This document shows, in pieces, positions 51,031 to 59,511 of a stretch of 64,000 nt of DNA. The position numbers and the translations under genes were made by a program. Position 1 is the stretch's first letter. Every line of letters starts with the position of its first letter. The notes below the pieces were generated by a model. That model was not told the DNA's origin. It did no database searches and saw only the letters and a program-made list of their open reading frames with translations. Source of the DNA: an uncultured Schlesneria sp. (lineage in GTDB: Bacteria > Planctomycetota > Planctomycetia > Planctomycetales > Planctomycetaceae); assembly GCA_903840265.1 (NCBI GenBank), contig CAIMFH010000082.1, forward strand, positions 62,001 through 126,000, given 5' to 3'.

Positions 51031-52464
51031 TCAGTCGGTTGTCGAAATCTTTCCCAAGGCCCGGATCATCCCCGCGGCCTTCACCAGTGTTTCTTCGTAT
51101 TCTGCCGCGGGATCCGACTGGGCGACGATGCCGCCGCCGACCCCACATTGAAGCCAGCCTTTTCGTTGAACGAAAGTCCGGATGAGCAGGTTGCTGTCGG
51201 TCTGGCCGTTGGCACCGACGTAAAACAGGCTGCCGCAATAAGGGCCTCGAGCTGTCGGCTCAAGTTCGGCGATGATCTGCATGGCGCGAACCTTTGGAGC
51301 TCCCGTGATCGAACCTCCCGGCCATGCGGCACGAAACAGATCCCAAACAGATCGATCACTGCATAGGCGGCCACGGACCTCAGAGACAAGGTGCTGCACC
51401 GTTTCGTAGGTCTCGACGCCACACAACTGCGGGACTCGGATCGAGCCGGGTTCGCAAACGCGCGACAGATCATTCCGCAACAAGTCGACAATCATCACGT
51501 TTTCCGCCTGATCTTTCTCGCTTTCTCGTAGTTCATCACGAGTAAACAAGTCCGCTTCCGGACCGCGATTGCGCCGACGAGTCCCCTTGATTGGTCGCGT
51601 CTCGACATCACGGCCATCAACTCGCAAGAAACGTTCGGGCGATGCACTGATTACGGCCCAGTCGTCCCATTGCAGAAATCCCGCGAATGGAGCGGGGTTC
51701 ACTTTGCGCAAGCGTTCAAACAGGGTTGTTGCATCGAGCTGCGACGGAAATAGTAGTCGCTGGGTCAGGTTCGCCTGGAAGATGTCTCCCGCATGGATGT
51801 ATTCGATGACTCGACGAACCGCCTGTAGATAGGCGTCCCGAGAAAAGTTGCTCGTCAGGCTCGACTTTGCCGCCATCTTGTACTGAGGGGCTAGCTGATC
51901 CCTTTCAAGAGTGGTTGCAGTAGCCACCGTGGCCGAAACTTGGTCCAGTGACAGGCGTTTCCGAATGTCCTGGGATCTCTGTTTTGCCTGCTCTCTGCGC
52001 CGAGACGGTTCCACCTCCGGCCAGCCTTGGGAGATCAACCACGCGCGTTGCTGTTCGTGATCCCAGGCAATCACCCAGTCATAAAGTCCCGCCGCCAGCG
52101 AGGGGAGTTGGAATTCGTCGTAACAAGCGGTCGGAATCCGCTCGAAGCATTGGCCGAGTTCGTATCCCATTAACCCGGCCACCCCGCCCTGGAAGGGGGG
52201 CAATCCTTCGATTGGGTCATTGGCAAGCGGGCCAAGCGTCGATTCCAGGAATCGGAAAGGATCGTCGCCGAAGACCCCTCTATCAGTCTGCCACCACTGA
52301 ATCGGATCCGCAGTCAAGAAGGAATAGCGACCGACGGGATCTCGCCGAAGGGCGCTGTCGAGCACCAGCAGATTGGGCAGTGATTGCAGTTTTCGCGTCG
52401 CCGTCACGACATCCGGAGCTGGAATGAGCTCTTCGACTAGCGGAAAACCGGACGGTGCAGGCAT
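51031..52464 (-). CDS. pabB: aminodeoxychorismate synthase component I
   Basis: 477 residues of the chorismate-binding family, including FQANLTQRLLFPSQL, SPERFLRVDGRDVETRPIKG, GSITGAPKVRAMQIIAELE and CGVGGGIVAQSDP. The PIKGT motif with Lys, in contrast to PIAGT of anthranilate synthases, is the known marker of PabB. It aminates chorismate to aminodeoxychorismate, a precursor of p-aminobenzoate. No pabC lyase lies nearby. The gene is third in the minus-strand operon. Confidence 0.9.
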   Translation of the reverse strand: MPAPSGFPLVEELIPAPDVVTATRKLQSLPNLLVLDSALRRDPVGRYSFLTADPIQWWQTDRGVFGDDPFRFLESTLGPLANDPIEGLPPFQGGVAGLMGYELGQCFERIPTACYDEFQLPSLAAGLYDWVIAWDHEQQRAWLISQGWPEVEPSRRREQAKQRSQDIRKRLSLDQVSATVATATTLERDQLAPQYKMAAKSSLTSNFSRDAYLQAVRRVIEYIHAGDIFQANLTQRLLFPSQLDATTLFERLRKVNPAPFAGFLQWDDWAVISASPERFLRVDGRDVETRPIKGTRRRNRGPEADLFTRDELRESEKDQAENVMIVDLLRNDLSRVCEPGSIRVPQLCGVETYETVQHLVSEVRGRLCSDRSVWDLFRAAWPGGSITGAPKVRAMQIIAELEPTARGPYCGSLFYVGANGQTDSNLLIRTFVQRKGWLQCGVGGGIVAQSDPAAEYEETLVKAAGMIRALGKISTTD

Positions 52465-52541
52465 GGAAGAGGGTGATTTCTTGGCGGATTAGATAGACGT
52501 TAAAGCGAATTGCATAAATAGGTTACGGATTTCATGCGATG

Positions 52542-53954
52542 TCAGATTTGCTCTTGAGAGGAGGTCTTGCGGCCGTGTGATTCCGCACGTCGCCGTTCCA
52601 CCGCGCTGATTTCTTCGACTGTCAGAAAGCCCCACTTGAGTGCTTCATCCTGTCGGTATTGTTTCCCGAGCGTCAATGCCGTGCGGGCTTTGAATAGCTC
52701 CGTTCCCAGGTAGAACGCATGTTCGGGGGTCAAAGTTCCGACGACGGCAACCATTCTGTCGAAGACCTCGTAGGGATCGCTCCCGTGCCAATAGCCGTCG
52801 CGATTCATCAAATGAATCTCGCCTCGCTCGGCGAAGATTCGGAAATTGGGGTCGGTTAGTCGACTGGAGATCTCTCGCAATCCCTGGTCGCCCAGTTCGT
52901 GCAGGCGGGGATCTCGTAACATGACGAGTTGTCCACCCAGATGCTTGGGAAGCACGCTGTTCTGCAGGCTGTGGCGGACAAGTCGCCGCGCCACATCGAA
53001 TTCGCGGACGGCGGTGCGTCCCCAGTTAATGACCTCCGTTGCCAGAACGCTTTTGATTTGAAGTTCTTCACAGAGCGCCGCCAGGATGAAGTTCACTCCG
53101 GCACTGTCCACTTCCGTCAGTTCCGTCAGATTACCGATTCCCATCATCATCTCGGCGTCGGGGAACTGTCGGCGAGTCTCGAAATAACGTGCGACTGACG
53201 GCGCAAAACCGAAGCCAATCGGCTCCAGAATGGGGTCCAGACGATAGGGGTGTCGTCGAGTATCAAGTTCCTGAAGTGTGGGCTTCCACGTCTTCAAATC
53301 ACGTGGATCATCCGGAATGACGACTAGTTCTACGGGAAGTTGCGATGCCCACTCGAGATTGGACTGATTACAACTCAGGACAAGTTCTGCCCCCGCTTCA
53401 ACAGCGGATTCCACTTCAGCTTGGTCAAAGCTGTCGACTGAAATGCGAAATCCCTCGCAGATCAATCGGCGAACAGTATCGGCAATATCTCCCCAGATTT
53501 CGCCAGGGATACAGCCGAGGTCGATGAGATCGGCCCCCGATTGCCGATAATGCTCGGCTTGTTGCAGGAGTGCCTGCCAGGTCATTCGCGGCGCGTGGTT
53601 GATCTCCGCCAGGATCTCGATGGAATAGGTCTCCAGCGATGGTTGTGACCGTCCATAACCGAAGTATTCTGGTAGCTCGAACAGATCCTTGGGGCCTCGT
53701 TCAAACGGAATTCCGAAGTGGTCGGACAGAGACTGCATGTCGCCACCGCACCAGCCCGGGATGAGGACTCGTTGGCAGCCATTCGGCACTTGAAGCTTGC
53801 GCTGGACCCACTCCACACGCATCAAAGCGGCAACCGAGATTCCCAGCACGGCAATCTCAAAGTCGAAGCCAACACGGTCAGCAAGCGGTTGTAAGACCTG
53901 ACGCAACGATGCTTCAGCCAGACGCCCTGTCACGAAAAGGATGCGCTCACGCAT
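52542..53954 (-). CDS. dihydropteroate-synthase-like protein (DUF6513 type)
   Basis: 470 residues. An N-terminal domain of about 130 residues (ERILFVTGRLAEASLRQVLQ, LIPGWCGGDMQSLSDHFGI) is followed by a TIM-barrel related to dihydropteroate synthase: ADLIDLGCIPGEIWGD, GFRISVDSFDQAEVESAVEA and AELVLSCNQSNL. The C-terminus is unlike folate enzymes. Such genes occur with tetrahydromethanopterin genes in methylotrophs and planctomycetes. Here pabB and pabA follow directly, consistent with p-aminobenzoate use in methanopterin synthesis. The reaction is not established. Confidence 0.75.
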   Translation of the reverse strand: MRERILFVTGRLAEASLRQVLQPLADRVGFDFEIAVLGISVAALMRVEWVQRKLQVPNGCQRVLIPGWCGGDMQSLSDHFGIPFERGPKDLFELPEYFGYGRSQPSLETYSIEILAEINHAPRMTWQALLQQAEHYRQSGADLIDLGCIPGEIWGDIADTVRRLICEGFRISVDSFDQAEVESAVEAGAELVLSCNQSNLEWASQLPVELVVIPDDPRDLKTWKPTLQELDTRRHPYRLDPILEPIGFGFAPSVARYFETRRQFPDAEMMMGIGNLTELTEVDSAGVNFILAALCEELQIKSVLATEVINWGRTAVREFDVARRLVRHSLQNSVLPKHLGGQLVMLRDPRLHELGDQGLREISSRLTDPNFRIFAERGEIHLMNRDGYWHGSDPYEVFDRMVAVVGTLTPEHAFYLGTELFKARTALTLGKQYRQDEALKWGFLTVEEISAVERRRAESHGRKTSSQEQI

Positions 53955-54008
53955 GATGAGGCCTGACGTCGTCGGGCGATCTTGGTTCTGCCGGATGACG
54001 GGTTGCCA

Positions 54009-54770
54009 TCATCGGACGGCACCTCCATTGCAGTTAATAACTTGGCCGGTCACGTACGAAGCGTCGTCGCTGGCGAGAAAACGGGCAAGTTTTGCAATAT
54101 CTTCGGGCAATCCCCAACGACCCAGTGGGGTTTCACTCATCACTCGCTGCTGCCAACCTTCGCTGGCGCTTGATCCCCAAGCGGTTTTAATCCAGCCGGG
54201 GGCGATGCAGTTGACGCGAACGCTAGGCGCCAGACTGACGGCAAGAGAGCGGCTGAACCCCATGATGGCGTTTTTCGTCGCTGCGAATAACTCACCGCTA
54301 TCGCCCGCCATACCGCGGTCAGATTGATCCCAGCCGATGGTCAGAATGACCCCGCCACCTTGTTTTTGCATTCGTTGGCCAACCGACTTCGCGAGCAGGA
54401 TTCCGGCTTGCACATCGACTTCCAGCAATCGCTGTAACTTCTGTTCATAAGAAGCGTTAGCCGTGTCACCTGTCAGAACATCGACCCCAGCATTGTTGAC
54501 CCAAATGTCCAGCCCGCCCCAGTGGTTGAAAGCCATATCTAAGAAGACATCTCTGTCATCGCGGCCAAAACTCGACGCCAAAGTGATCGCTTTTTGACCA
54601 ATTCTGCGAACTTCTTCCGCCGTGCTCTCTGCTGCTTGGGCTGATTTTCCAAAGTGGATGATGACATCAGCTCCAGCCTTCGCGTACTCGATTGCGATCG
54701 CTCTTCCGATGCCAGTTGAGCCGCCTGTTACCAAGGCACGCTTGCCCGCCAAACTTCCAAAAGCTGACAC
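54009..54770 (-). CDS. SDR-family protein with Tyr-to-Phe active-site change
   Basis: 253 residues from a GTG start with GAGG upstream. The Rossmann motif TGGSTGIG (about 17-24) and NNAGVD (about 90-95) are intact. The usual YxxxK is FAATK: DNA at about 54282 reads TTC, so the catalytic Tyr is Phe while Lys is kept. The context (DHPS-like, pabB, pabA in one operon) suggests a pterin-related role, perhaps with altered chemistry. Alternatively it is an ordinary SDR paralogue. It is the first gene of the operon. Confidence 0.78.
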   Translation of the reverse strand: MSAFGSLAGKRALVTGGSTGIGRAIAIEYAKAGADVIIHFGKSAQAAESTAEEVRRIGQKAITLASSFGRDDRDVFLDMAFNHWGGLDIWVNNAGVDVLTGDTANASYEQKLQRLLEVDVQAGILLAKSVGQRMQKQGGGVILTIGWDQSDRGMAGDSGELFAATKNAIMGFSRSLAVSLAPSVRVNCIAPGWIKTAWGSSASEGWQQRVMSETPLGRWGLPEDIAKLARFLASDDASYVTGQVINCNGGAVR

Positions 54771-55423
54771 ATCAACATCCTCAAATTAGGTGACCTGTCT
54801 TATGTTACTGCATTAGCCGGCTCAGATCACATTATGGGCCCGGAAATTGCTCAATCACTTACATCCAATTTGGGATATCCGAAGCGTGGCCTGAGGTTGT
54901 GTGGACCACTCCTCATGCCGGAATTTCCTTTTTCGTAATCGCAAAGCATTATTTCTCGGAAATGGAAAGCAGGGAATGAGTTGAAGCAAATTTTAAAATG
55001 ACGTGAATTCAAAAACTAGGTCGTTGACTCATGCACATTCGCAGATAATAATGCGACCAACTTTTAACAGCCCGGTAGAGTCCGAGGGGCCAACCTCGGG
55101 TCGAATCAAATGAGCAGTCATATCATCGTATTTCTTGCAAACGCTTCCAACCATTCGTCCGCTCGGAAGCACCCCTGTCCCCTACACGTCGCCATGGCAT
55201 GAGACCCGTTTGTCTCGACTGTGAAGCGACAGCCCAAACTTAACCTGTTTCGCTGTGTGTTCGGCTAAGTCCGACGACCCACTCGCGTTTCCGGCGCGCA
55301 CAGGGTCCACGACTGGTCGTGGCGAAAGCCTATAAAAGGATTGCTCCGTTGTCCGATCCAAGCAAGGATCCTGATCGAGTTCCGGAATTCCAGACTCGAT
55401 CCCATTCAGAGAGTGAGAAAGAA
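54771..55423. other. 650-bp intergenic region between divergent genes
   Basis: It should hold promoters for the minus-strand pterin operon and the plus-strand regulator. An AT-rich stretch lies at 54950-55060. A CCGAGG/CCTCGG stem with a GGCCAA loop at 55082-55099 sits in sequence (CCCGGTAGAGTCCGAGGGGC) that looks like a dispersed planctomycete motif. An open frame enters from 55319 in the frame of the regulator. No separate gene is supported. Confidence 0.4.
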
Positions 55424-55816
55424 ATGATTTCAACCATCGAGGCCCCGTACTCAGAACGGACCACCGCTCCGTTCCCCGAATTGTCTGAGCAACTCGAAAA
55501 GGACTTGGTCCAAGTCTTCAAGCTGCTGGCCGACGAAACTCGGCTGAAGATCCTGATGTATTTGCTCCGCGAAGGCGAGCTACACGTCAGCGCGCTGTGC
55601 GATAAGCTGGGTCAAAGCCAGCCAGCTGTCAGCCATCACTTGGCCCTGTTGCGTGTCGCGGGGATCATTGAACCTCGACGCGACGGCAAGCACAATTTCT
55701 ATTCAGTTCGCGAAAAGCATTTTCACCAGCTCGTGGGTGAACTTTTCACGACGATCAGTGATCCACAACGCGACGAATTCCGCTTTAAGAACTTCGTTGT
55801 GACCAAGAACGAATAG
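55424..55816 (+). CDS. ArsR-family transcriptional regulator
   Basis: 130 residues from the ATG at 55424; a GTG at 55319 would add 35 low-complexity residues. The winged-helix DNA-binding domain is clear: QVFKLLADETRLKILMYLLR, GELHVSALCDKLGQSQPAVS and HHLALLRVAGIIEPRRDGKH, then NFYSVREKHF (wing). The Cys of the metal-sensing ELCVCD motif of ArsR/SmtB is reduced to a single Cys (SALCDKL), so metal sensing is not indicated. A strong terminator follows, so it is a stand-alone unit. Its targets are unknown. Confidence 0.85.
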   Translation: MISTIEAPYSERTTAPFPELSEQLEKDLVQVFKLLADETRLKILMYLLREGELHVSALCDKLGQSQPAVSHHLALLRVAGIIEPRRDGKHNFYSVREKHFHQLVGELFTTISDPQRDEFRFKNFVVTKNE

Positions 55817-55867
55817 TAAGTTGGTTCTAGCCGACCCAGGTCGGTTGTCACCATCGATGCATGCATC

Positions 55868-55904
55868 AGAGACCGCTTCTTCCAAGAAGCGGTCTCTTCA
55901 TTTT
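55868..55904 (+). terminator. intrinsic terminator after the ArsR-type gene
   Basis: A perfect 14-base inverted repeat (AGAGACCGCTTCTT and complement) with a CC centre folds to about 13 pairs and is followed by TCATTTT. Confidence 0.85.
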
Positions 55905-55974
55905 AGGGCTGTTGTTTGTTACAAATGTTTGCAGAAAATGTGATGAACGGTCTCTCTCCAATACTTGGTTTGCC

Positions 55975-57102
55975 ATGCCACAGCCTGCAAAACTTGCACT
56001 CGCCGATGGGACAATCTACACGGGAATCGGATTTGGAGCGTCAGGTGAGGTCTTCGGTGAAGTTTGTTTCAATACGAGCCTGACCGGATATCAGGAAATT
56101 TTGACTGACCCCTCCTATTGCGGTCAGATTGTCACGATGACCTATCCGATGATCGGAAACTATGGCATCAATGTTGAAGACGTTGAAAGCAGCAAGCTGT
56201 CGATCCGAGGTTTCGTGATCCGCGAGTTGTGTCGTGAACCGAGTAATTTCCGCTCAACCAAGACTTTGGATGACTATCTCCGCGAAGCGAATGTCCTTGG
56301 GATTGAGGGCATCGACACTCGCGCACTCGTCCGTCGCCTGCGGACTCGCGGGGCAATGACTGGCGTCCTGTCGACGATTGATCTCGACGATGCCTCGCTC
56401 GTACACAAAGTCCAAAACAGCCCGGACCTGATCGGTCGTGACTTAGTTCGAGAAGTCATGCCTGCCAAAGCGTTTGAATGGTCCGAGGGATTGTCGCCGC
56501 TGACGTTCCATTCGGTTCATCCCAATGTCGTTCCTGCGGCTGATTTGCATGTTGTCGCGATCGACTATGGAATGAAGTGGAATATCCTGCGACACCTGCA
56601 CAATCTGGGCTGCCGTGTGACAGTCGTGCCCGGGACAGCCACCGCGGCCGAAGTGCTGGCCTACAAGCCTGATGGTGTGTTCCTCTCAAATGGTCCTGGG
56701 GATCCACGACCGTTGGACTATGCGATCGAGACCATTCGCGGGCTGTTGGGCAAGGTTCCGGTGTTTGGGATCTGCTTGGGACATCAGTTGCTGGGGATGG
56801 CTTGCGGAGCTGAAATCTACAAGTTGAAGTTCGGTCATCGTGGTGGCAATCAACCTGTACTGAATCGCGATAGTGGTCGTGTCGAGATTACGTCTCAGAA
56901 TCACGGTTTCGCGATCTCCAGCGAATCACTGCCTAGCTGTCTGGATGTCACTCACATCAATTTGAACGACCAGACCGTCGAGGGTTTGCGACACAAAGAG
57001 CTGCCTGCGTTCTGTGTCCAATACCATCCTGAAGCCTCGGCAGGCCCGCACGATAGCAGTTATCTGTTCCAGCAGTTTCGCCAACTGATGCTGCAGGCCT
57101 AG
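55975..57102 (+). CDS. carA: carbamoyl-phosphate synthase small subunit
   Basis: 375 residues, the usual length. The N-terminal CPSase_sm_chain domain shows LADGTIYTGIGFGASGEVFG, EVCFNTSLTGYQEILTDPSY and QIVTMTYPMIGNYGIN. The C-terminal amidotransferase domain has LSNGPGDPRP, GICLGHQLLG (catalytic Cys) and QYHPEASAGPHDS (His, Glu). It supplies ammonia to the large subunit for pyrimidine and arginine synthesis. carB is not in the window. Confidence 0.96.
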   Translation: MPQPAKLALADGTIYTGIGFGASGEVFGEVCFNTSLTGYQEILTDPSYCGQIVTMTYPMIGNYGINVEDVESSKLSIRGFVIRELCREPSNFRSTKTLDDYLREANVLGIEGIDTRALVRRLRTRGAMTGVLSTIDLDDASLVHKVQNSPDLIGRDLVREVMPAKAFEWSEGLSPLTFHSVHPNVVPAADLHVVAIDYGMKWNILRHLHNLGCRVTVVPGTATAAEVLAYKPDGVFLSNGPGDPRPLDYAIETIRGLLGKVPVFGICLGHQLLGMACGAEIYKLKFGHRGGNQPVLNRDSGRVEITSQNHGFAISSESLPSCLDVTHINLNDQTVEGLRHKELPAFCVQYHPEASAGPHDSSYLFQQFRQLMLQA

Positions 57103-57174
57103 GCGAAACCAACTAATATCTCAATCGATTCGACTGAAAAACCATCATTCTTGCACTGAAGGAACAGCCTCAGA

Positions 57175-57642
57175 ATGGCCCTCGAACGTACGTTTGTTCT
57201 GCTGAAGCCCGATGCCGTCGCTCGTCGACTGTGTGGTGAAATTCTGGCCCGCTTCGAAGCGAAGGGGCTGAAACTAGCCGGAATGAAGATGCTGAAGGTG
57301 ACGCCAGAGCTGTCGAAGCAGCACTATGCCGAGCATGTGCAGAAGAAGTTCTATCCACAGCTCGAAGAGTTCATCACCTCGGGTCCCGTAGTGGCACTGG
57401 TGTTGGAAGGGCCGGGTGCCATCTCTGTCGTCCGCACGATGCTTGGTTCCACAAATGGCCGTGAGTCCGCTCTGGGAACCATTCGCGGCGACTTCGGTAT
57501 GAGTCGCCAGATGAACCTTGTTCATGGAAGCGATGGGCCAGAAGCCGCGACTCGTGAAATCAGCATCTATTTCAAGCCGGAAGAATTGCTCAGCTATCCC
57601 ACCTCGCTTGATCCCTGGACGTTTGCCGGCGATGAAGTGTAG
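57175..57642 (+). CDS. ndk: nucleoside diphosphate kinase
   Basis: 155 residues. ERTFVLLKPDAVARRLCGEI, the Kpn-loop region and NLVHGSDGPEAATREISIYF with the phosphorylated active-site His are all present. It balances nucleoside triphosphates by ping-pong phosphotransfer. It lies 72 bp after carA, same strand. Confidence 0.96.
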   Translation: MALERTFVLLKPDAVARRLCGEILARFEAKGLKLAGMKMLKVTPELSKQHYAEHVQKKFYPQLEEFITSGPVVALVLEGPGAISVVRTMLGSTNGRESALGTIRGDFGMSRQMNLVHGSDGPEAATREISIYFKPEELLSYPTSLDPWTFAGDEV

Positions 57643-57777
57643 GAAGACGGGGCAGCCATGCGGATTCTTTATGACGCATCAGATTTCCCCTGTGATCGCG
57701 ACTTTGGATCGGTAGAATGCCAGTTCGGGTGGAGTTTCAAAACTCACTGCTAACGAACGACGGGATTGCGCCGTTAC

Positions 57778-59352
57778 ATGTCATGCCAACGTCTGATTGG
57801 TGAAGCCCTCACTAGACCTGCCGCGAGGCTGCTCGTCCTGATGACGTTCGTCATGGGGAGCGGCGCTGGGGTCCGCGCTCAGGATCCGGCGACTGCTTTG
57901 GAGAGTACGCTCGTAAAACTGATCGAGCAGGCCGAACCATCTGTGGTGAGTATCGCGAAGATTACCCCTCCTCCGCAGGAGGGGCGAATCATTGGTCTTC
58001 ATCCTCTGATGGATCAGCGATTGCCTCAGGACACGGCACCGGCGGATCCCGAGCACCCTGATTTCCAGCCCAATTCCTATGGAGCTGGAATTGTCATCGC
58101 GGGGACTCGCCCCACTGATCGCGTGATCCTCACGAACTATCACGTTGTCGAAGGGGGGCCGATCTTCCCTGCTCTGACTGCAGACGATCAGTCCTCGCTA
58201 TTTGTTCGGTTCGGTGATCGCCGGTCCTGTGCCGCTTCCATCGTGGCCGCAGACCCGCGTAGCGATTTGGCGATTCTCCATTTGGATTTGGATGCTTCCC
58301 GGATCGATGCCGCGGACTTGAAACCACTGGACTTTTCCACGACGACGGCAATCCGTAAGGGTCAGTTCGTACTGATGCTGGGCAACCCCTACGCGATTGC
58401 GCACGACGGTTCGGCGAGCGTCAGTTGGGGGATGGTCTCCAACTTGGCGAGGCGGCCGTTACCGTGGACTAACGATCGAACATCGAAGTCGATGATGTAT
58501 CGTCTGGGAAATCTCATCCAGATCGATGGTCGATTGAATTTGGGAACCAGCGGCGGTCCCCTGCTGAATCTCAAAGGAGAACTGGTCGGGCTGACTACTT
58601 CTCTCGCGGCGATTGAGGGCTACGAAAAATCGACCGGATTTGCGATCCCGATGGATGATTTGACTCGCCGGATCGTCAAAGATTTGATCGCTGGTCACGA
58701 AATCGAATATGGTGTTTTAGGTGTTCAGCCGGTCACGGTGACTGCCGGGCAGTTTCGAGGGCTGGAGACGGGTTTGAAACAGGCCTCCGCGGCGAGGGTG
58801 AATGATCTGACACTCGACTCGCCAGCCCATCGTAAAGGAATTACGTTGGGTGATATTATCTTGAGTGTCAACGACACCCCGATCTACTCCGAAGTGGATC
58901 TGATGCGTATTGTCGGTCTCCACGCTCCCGAATCGACCGTTGATGTTGCTGTCTGGCGGAATGGTCGCGGTCGGTTTGTGGTCCCGGTGACTTTAGGGAA
59001 ATGGCCTGTCTTAAATGATGAGGGGATCATCGAAACGACGCCGCGATATGCCTCTTGGCGAGGCATTTCTGTGGACTATCCCACGGGACGCGACAAATAC
59101 CACCGTGCGGGAGATCGCTTCCGCCGAGCGGTCGTTGTCACCAAAGTGGCCGCGGACACTCCCGGTCAAGCAGCAGAATTGCAAGCCGGTGTCTTTGTTT
59201 CCGAAGTGAATCGCATTCCTGTGCAGACTCCTGGTGAATTCGCGGAAGCCACGAAATCGTTGCGCGGACCAGTGGAGTTGCGTTTATACGAGGGTGGGAA
59301 AATCATAATTGGTGATGAAACGCCCGCAACCGAGCGTGGCGGAGCAAAATAG
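57778..59352 (+). CDS. exported Deg-type serine protease with two PDZ domains
   Basis: About 524 residues; a TTG at 57766 is an alternative start. After a signal peptide (ending RAQ) the trypsin-like domain has all triad residues: His122 in TNYHVVEGG, Asp163 in RSDLAILHLD and Ser258 in GTSGGPLL. Two PDZ domains follow: about 335-400 (HRKGITLGDIILSVNDTPIY) and about 440-505 (VVVTKVAADTPGQAAELQAG). It is a periplasmic quality-control protease or protease-chaperone like DegP/DegQ. Confidence 0.9.
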   Translation: MSCQRLIGEALTRPAARLLVLMTFVMGSGAGVRAQDPATALESTLVKLIEQAEPSVVSIAKITPPPQEGRIIGLHPLMDQRLPQDTAPADPEHPDFQPNSYGAGIVIAGTRPTDRVILTNYHVVEGGPIFPALTADDQSSLFVRFGDRRSCAASIVAADPRSDLAILHLDLDASRIDAADLKPLDFSTTTAIRKGQFVLMLGNPYAIAHDGSASVSWGMVSNLARRPLPWTNDRTSKSMMYRLGNLIQIDGRLNLGTSGGPLLNLKGELVGLTTSLAAIEGYEKSTGFAIPMDDLTRRIVKDLIAGHEIEYGVLGVQPVTVTAGQFRGLETGLKQASAARVNDLTLDSPAHRKGITLGDIILSVNDTPIYSEVDLMRIVGLHAPESTVDVAVWRNGRGRFVVPVTLGKWPVLNDEGIIETTPRYASWRGISVDYPTGRDKYHRAGDRFRRAVVVTKVAADTPGQAAELQAGVFVSEVNRIPVQTPGEFAEATKSLRGPVELRLYEGGKIIIGDETPATERGGAK

Positions 59353-59511
59353 CGGTTCCAGAGCGGTTACAGTCGCTCGGTCTGTCCGCATCTGCTATCT
59401 TTCCGACCTGAATTCGCGGGCGAGATTGCGTGCGCAGCCTCGATCCCTTTCCCGCGAATTGAATCTTTCTGGCAATGATGGGCCGGGCACGGAAGGCTGA
59501 CGGAATTCGAT

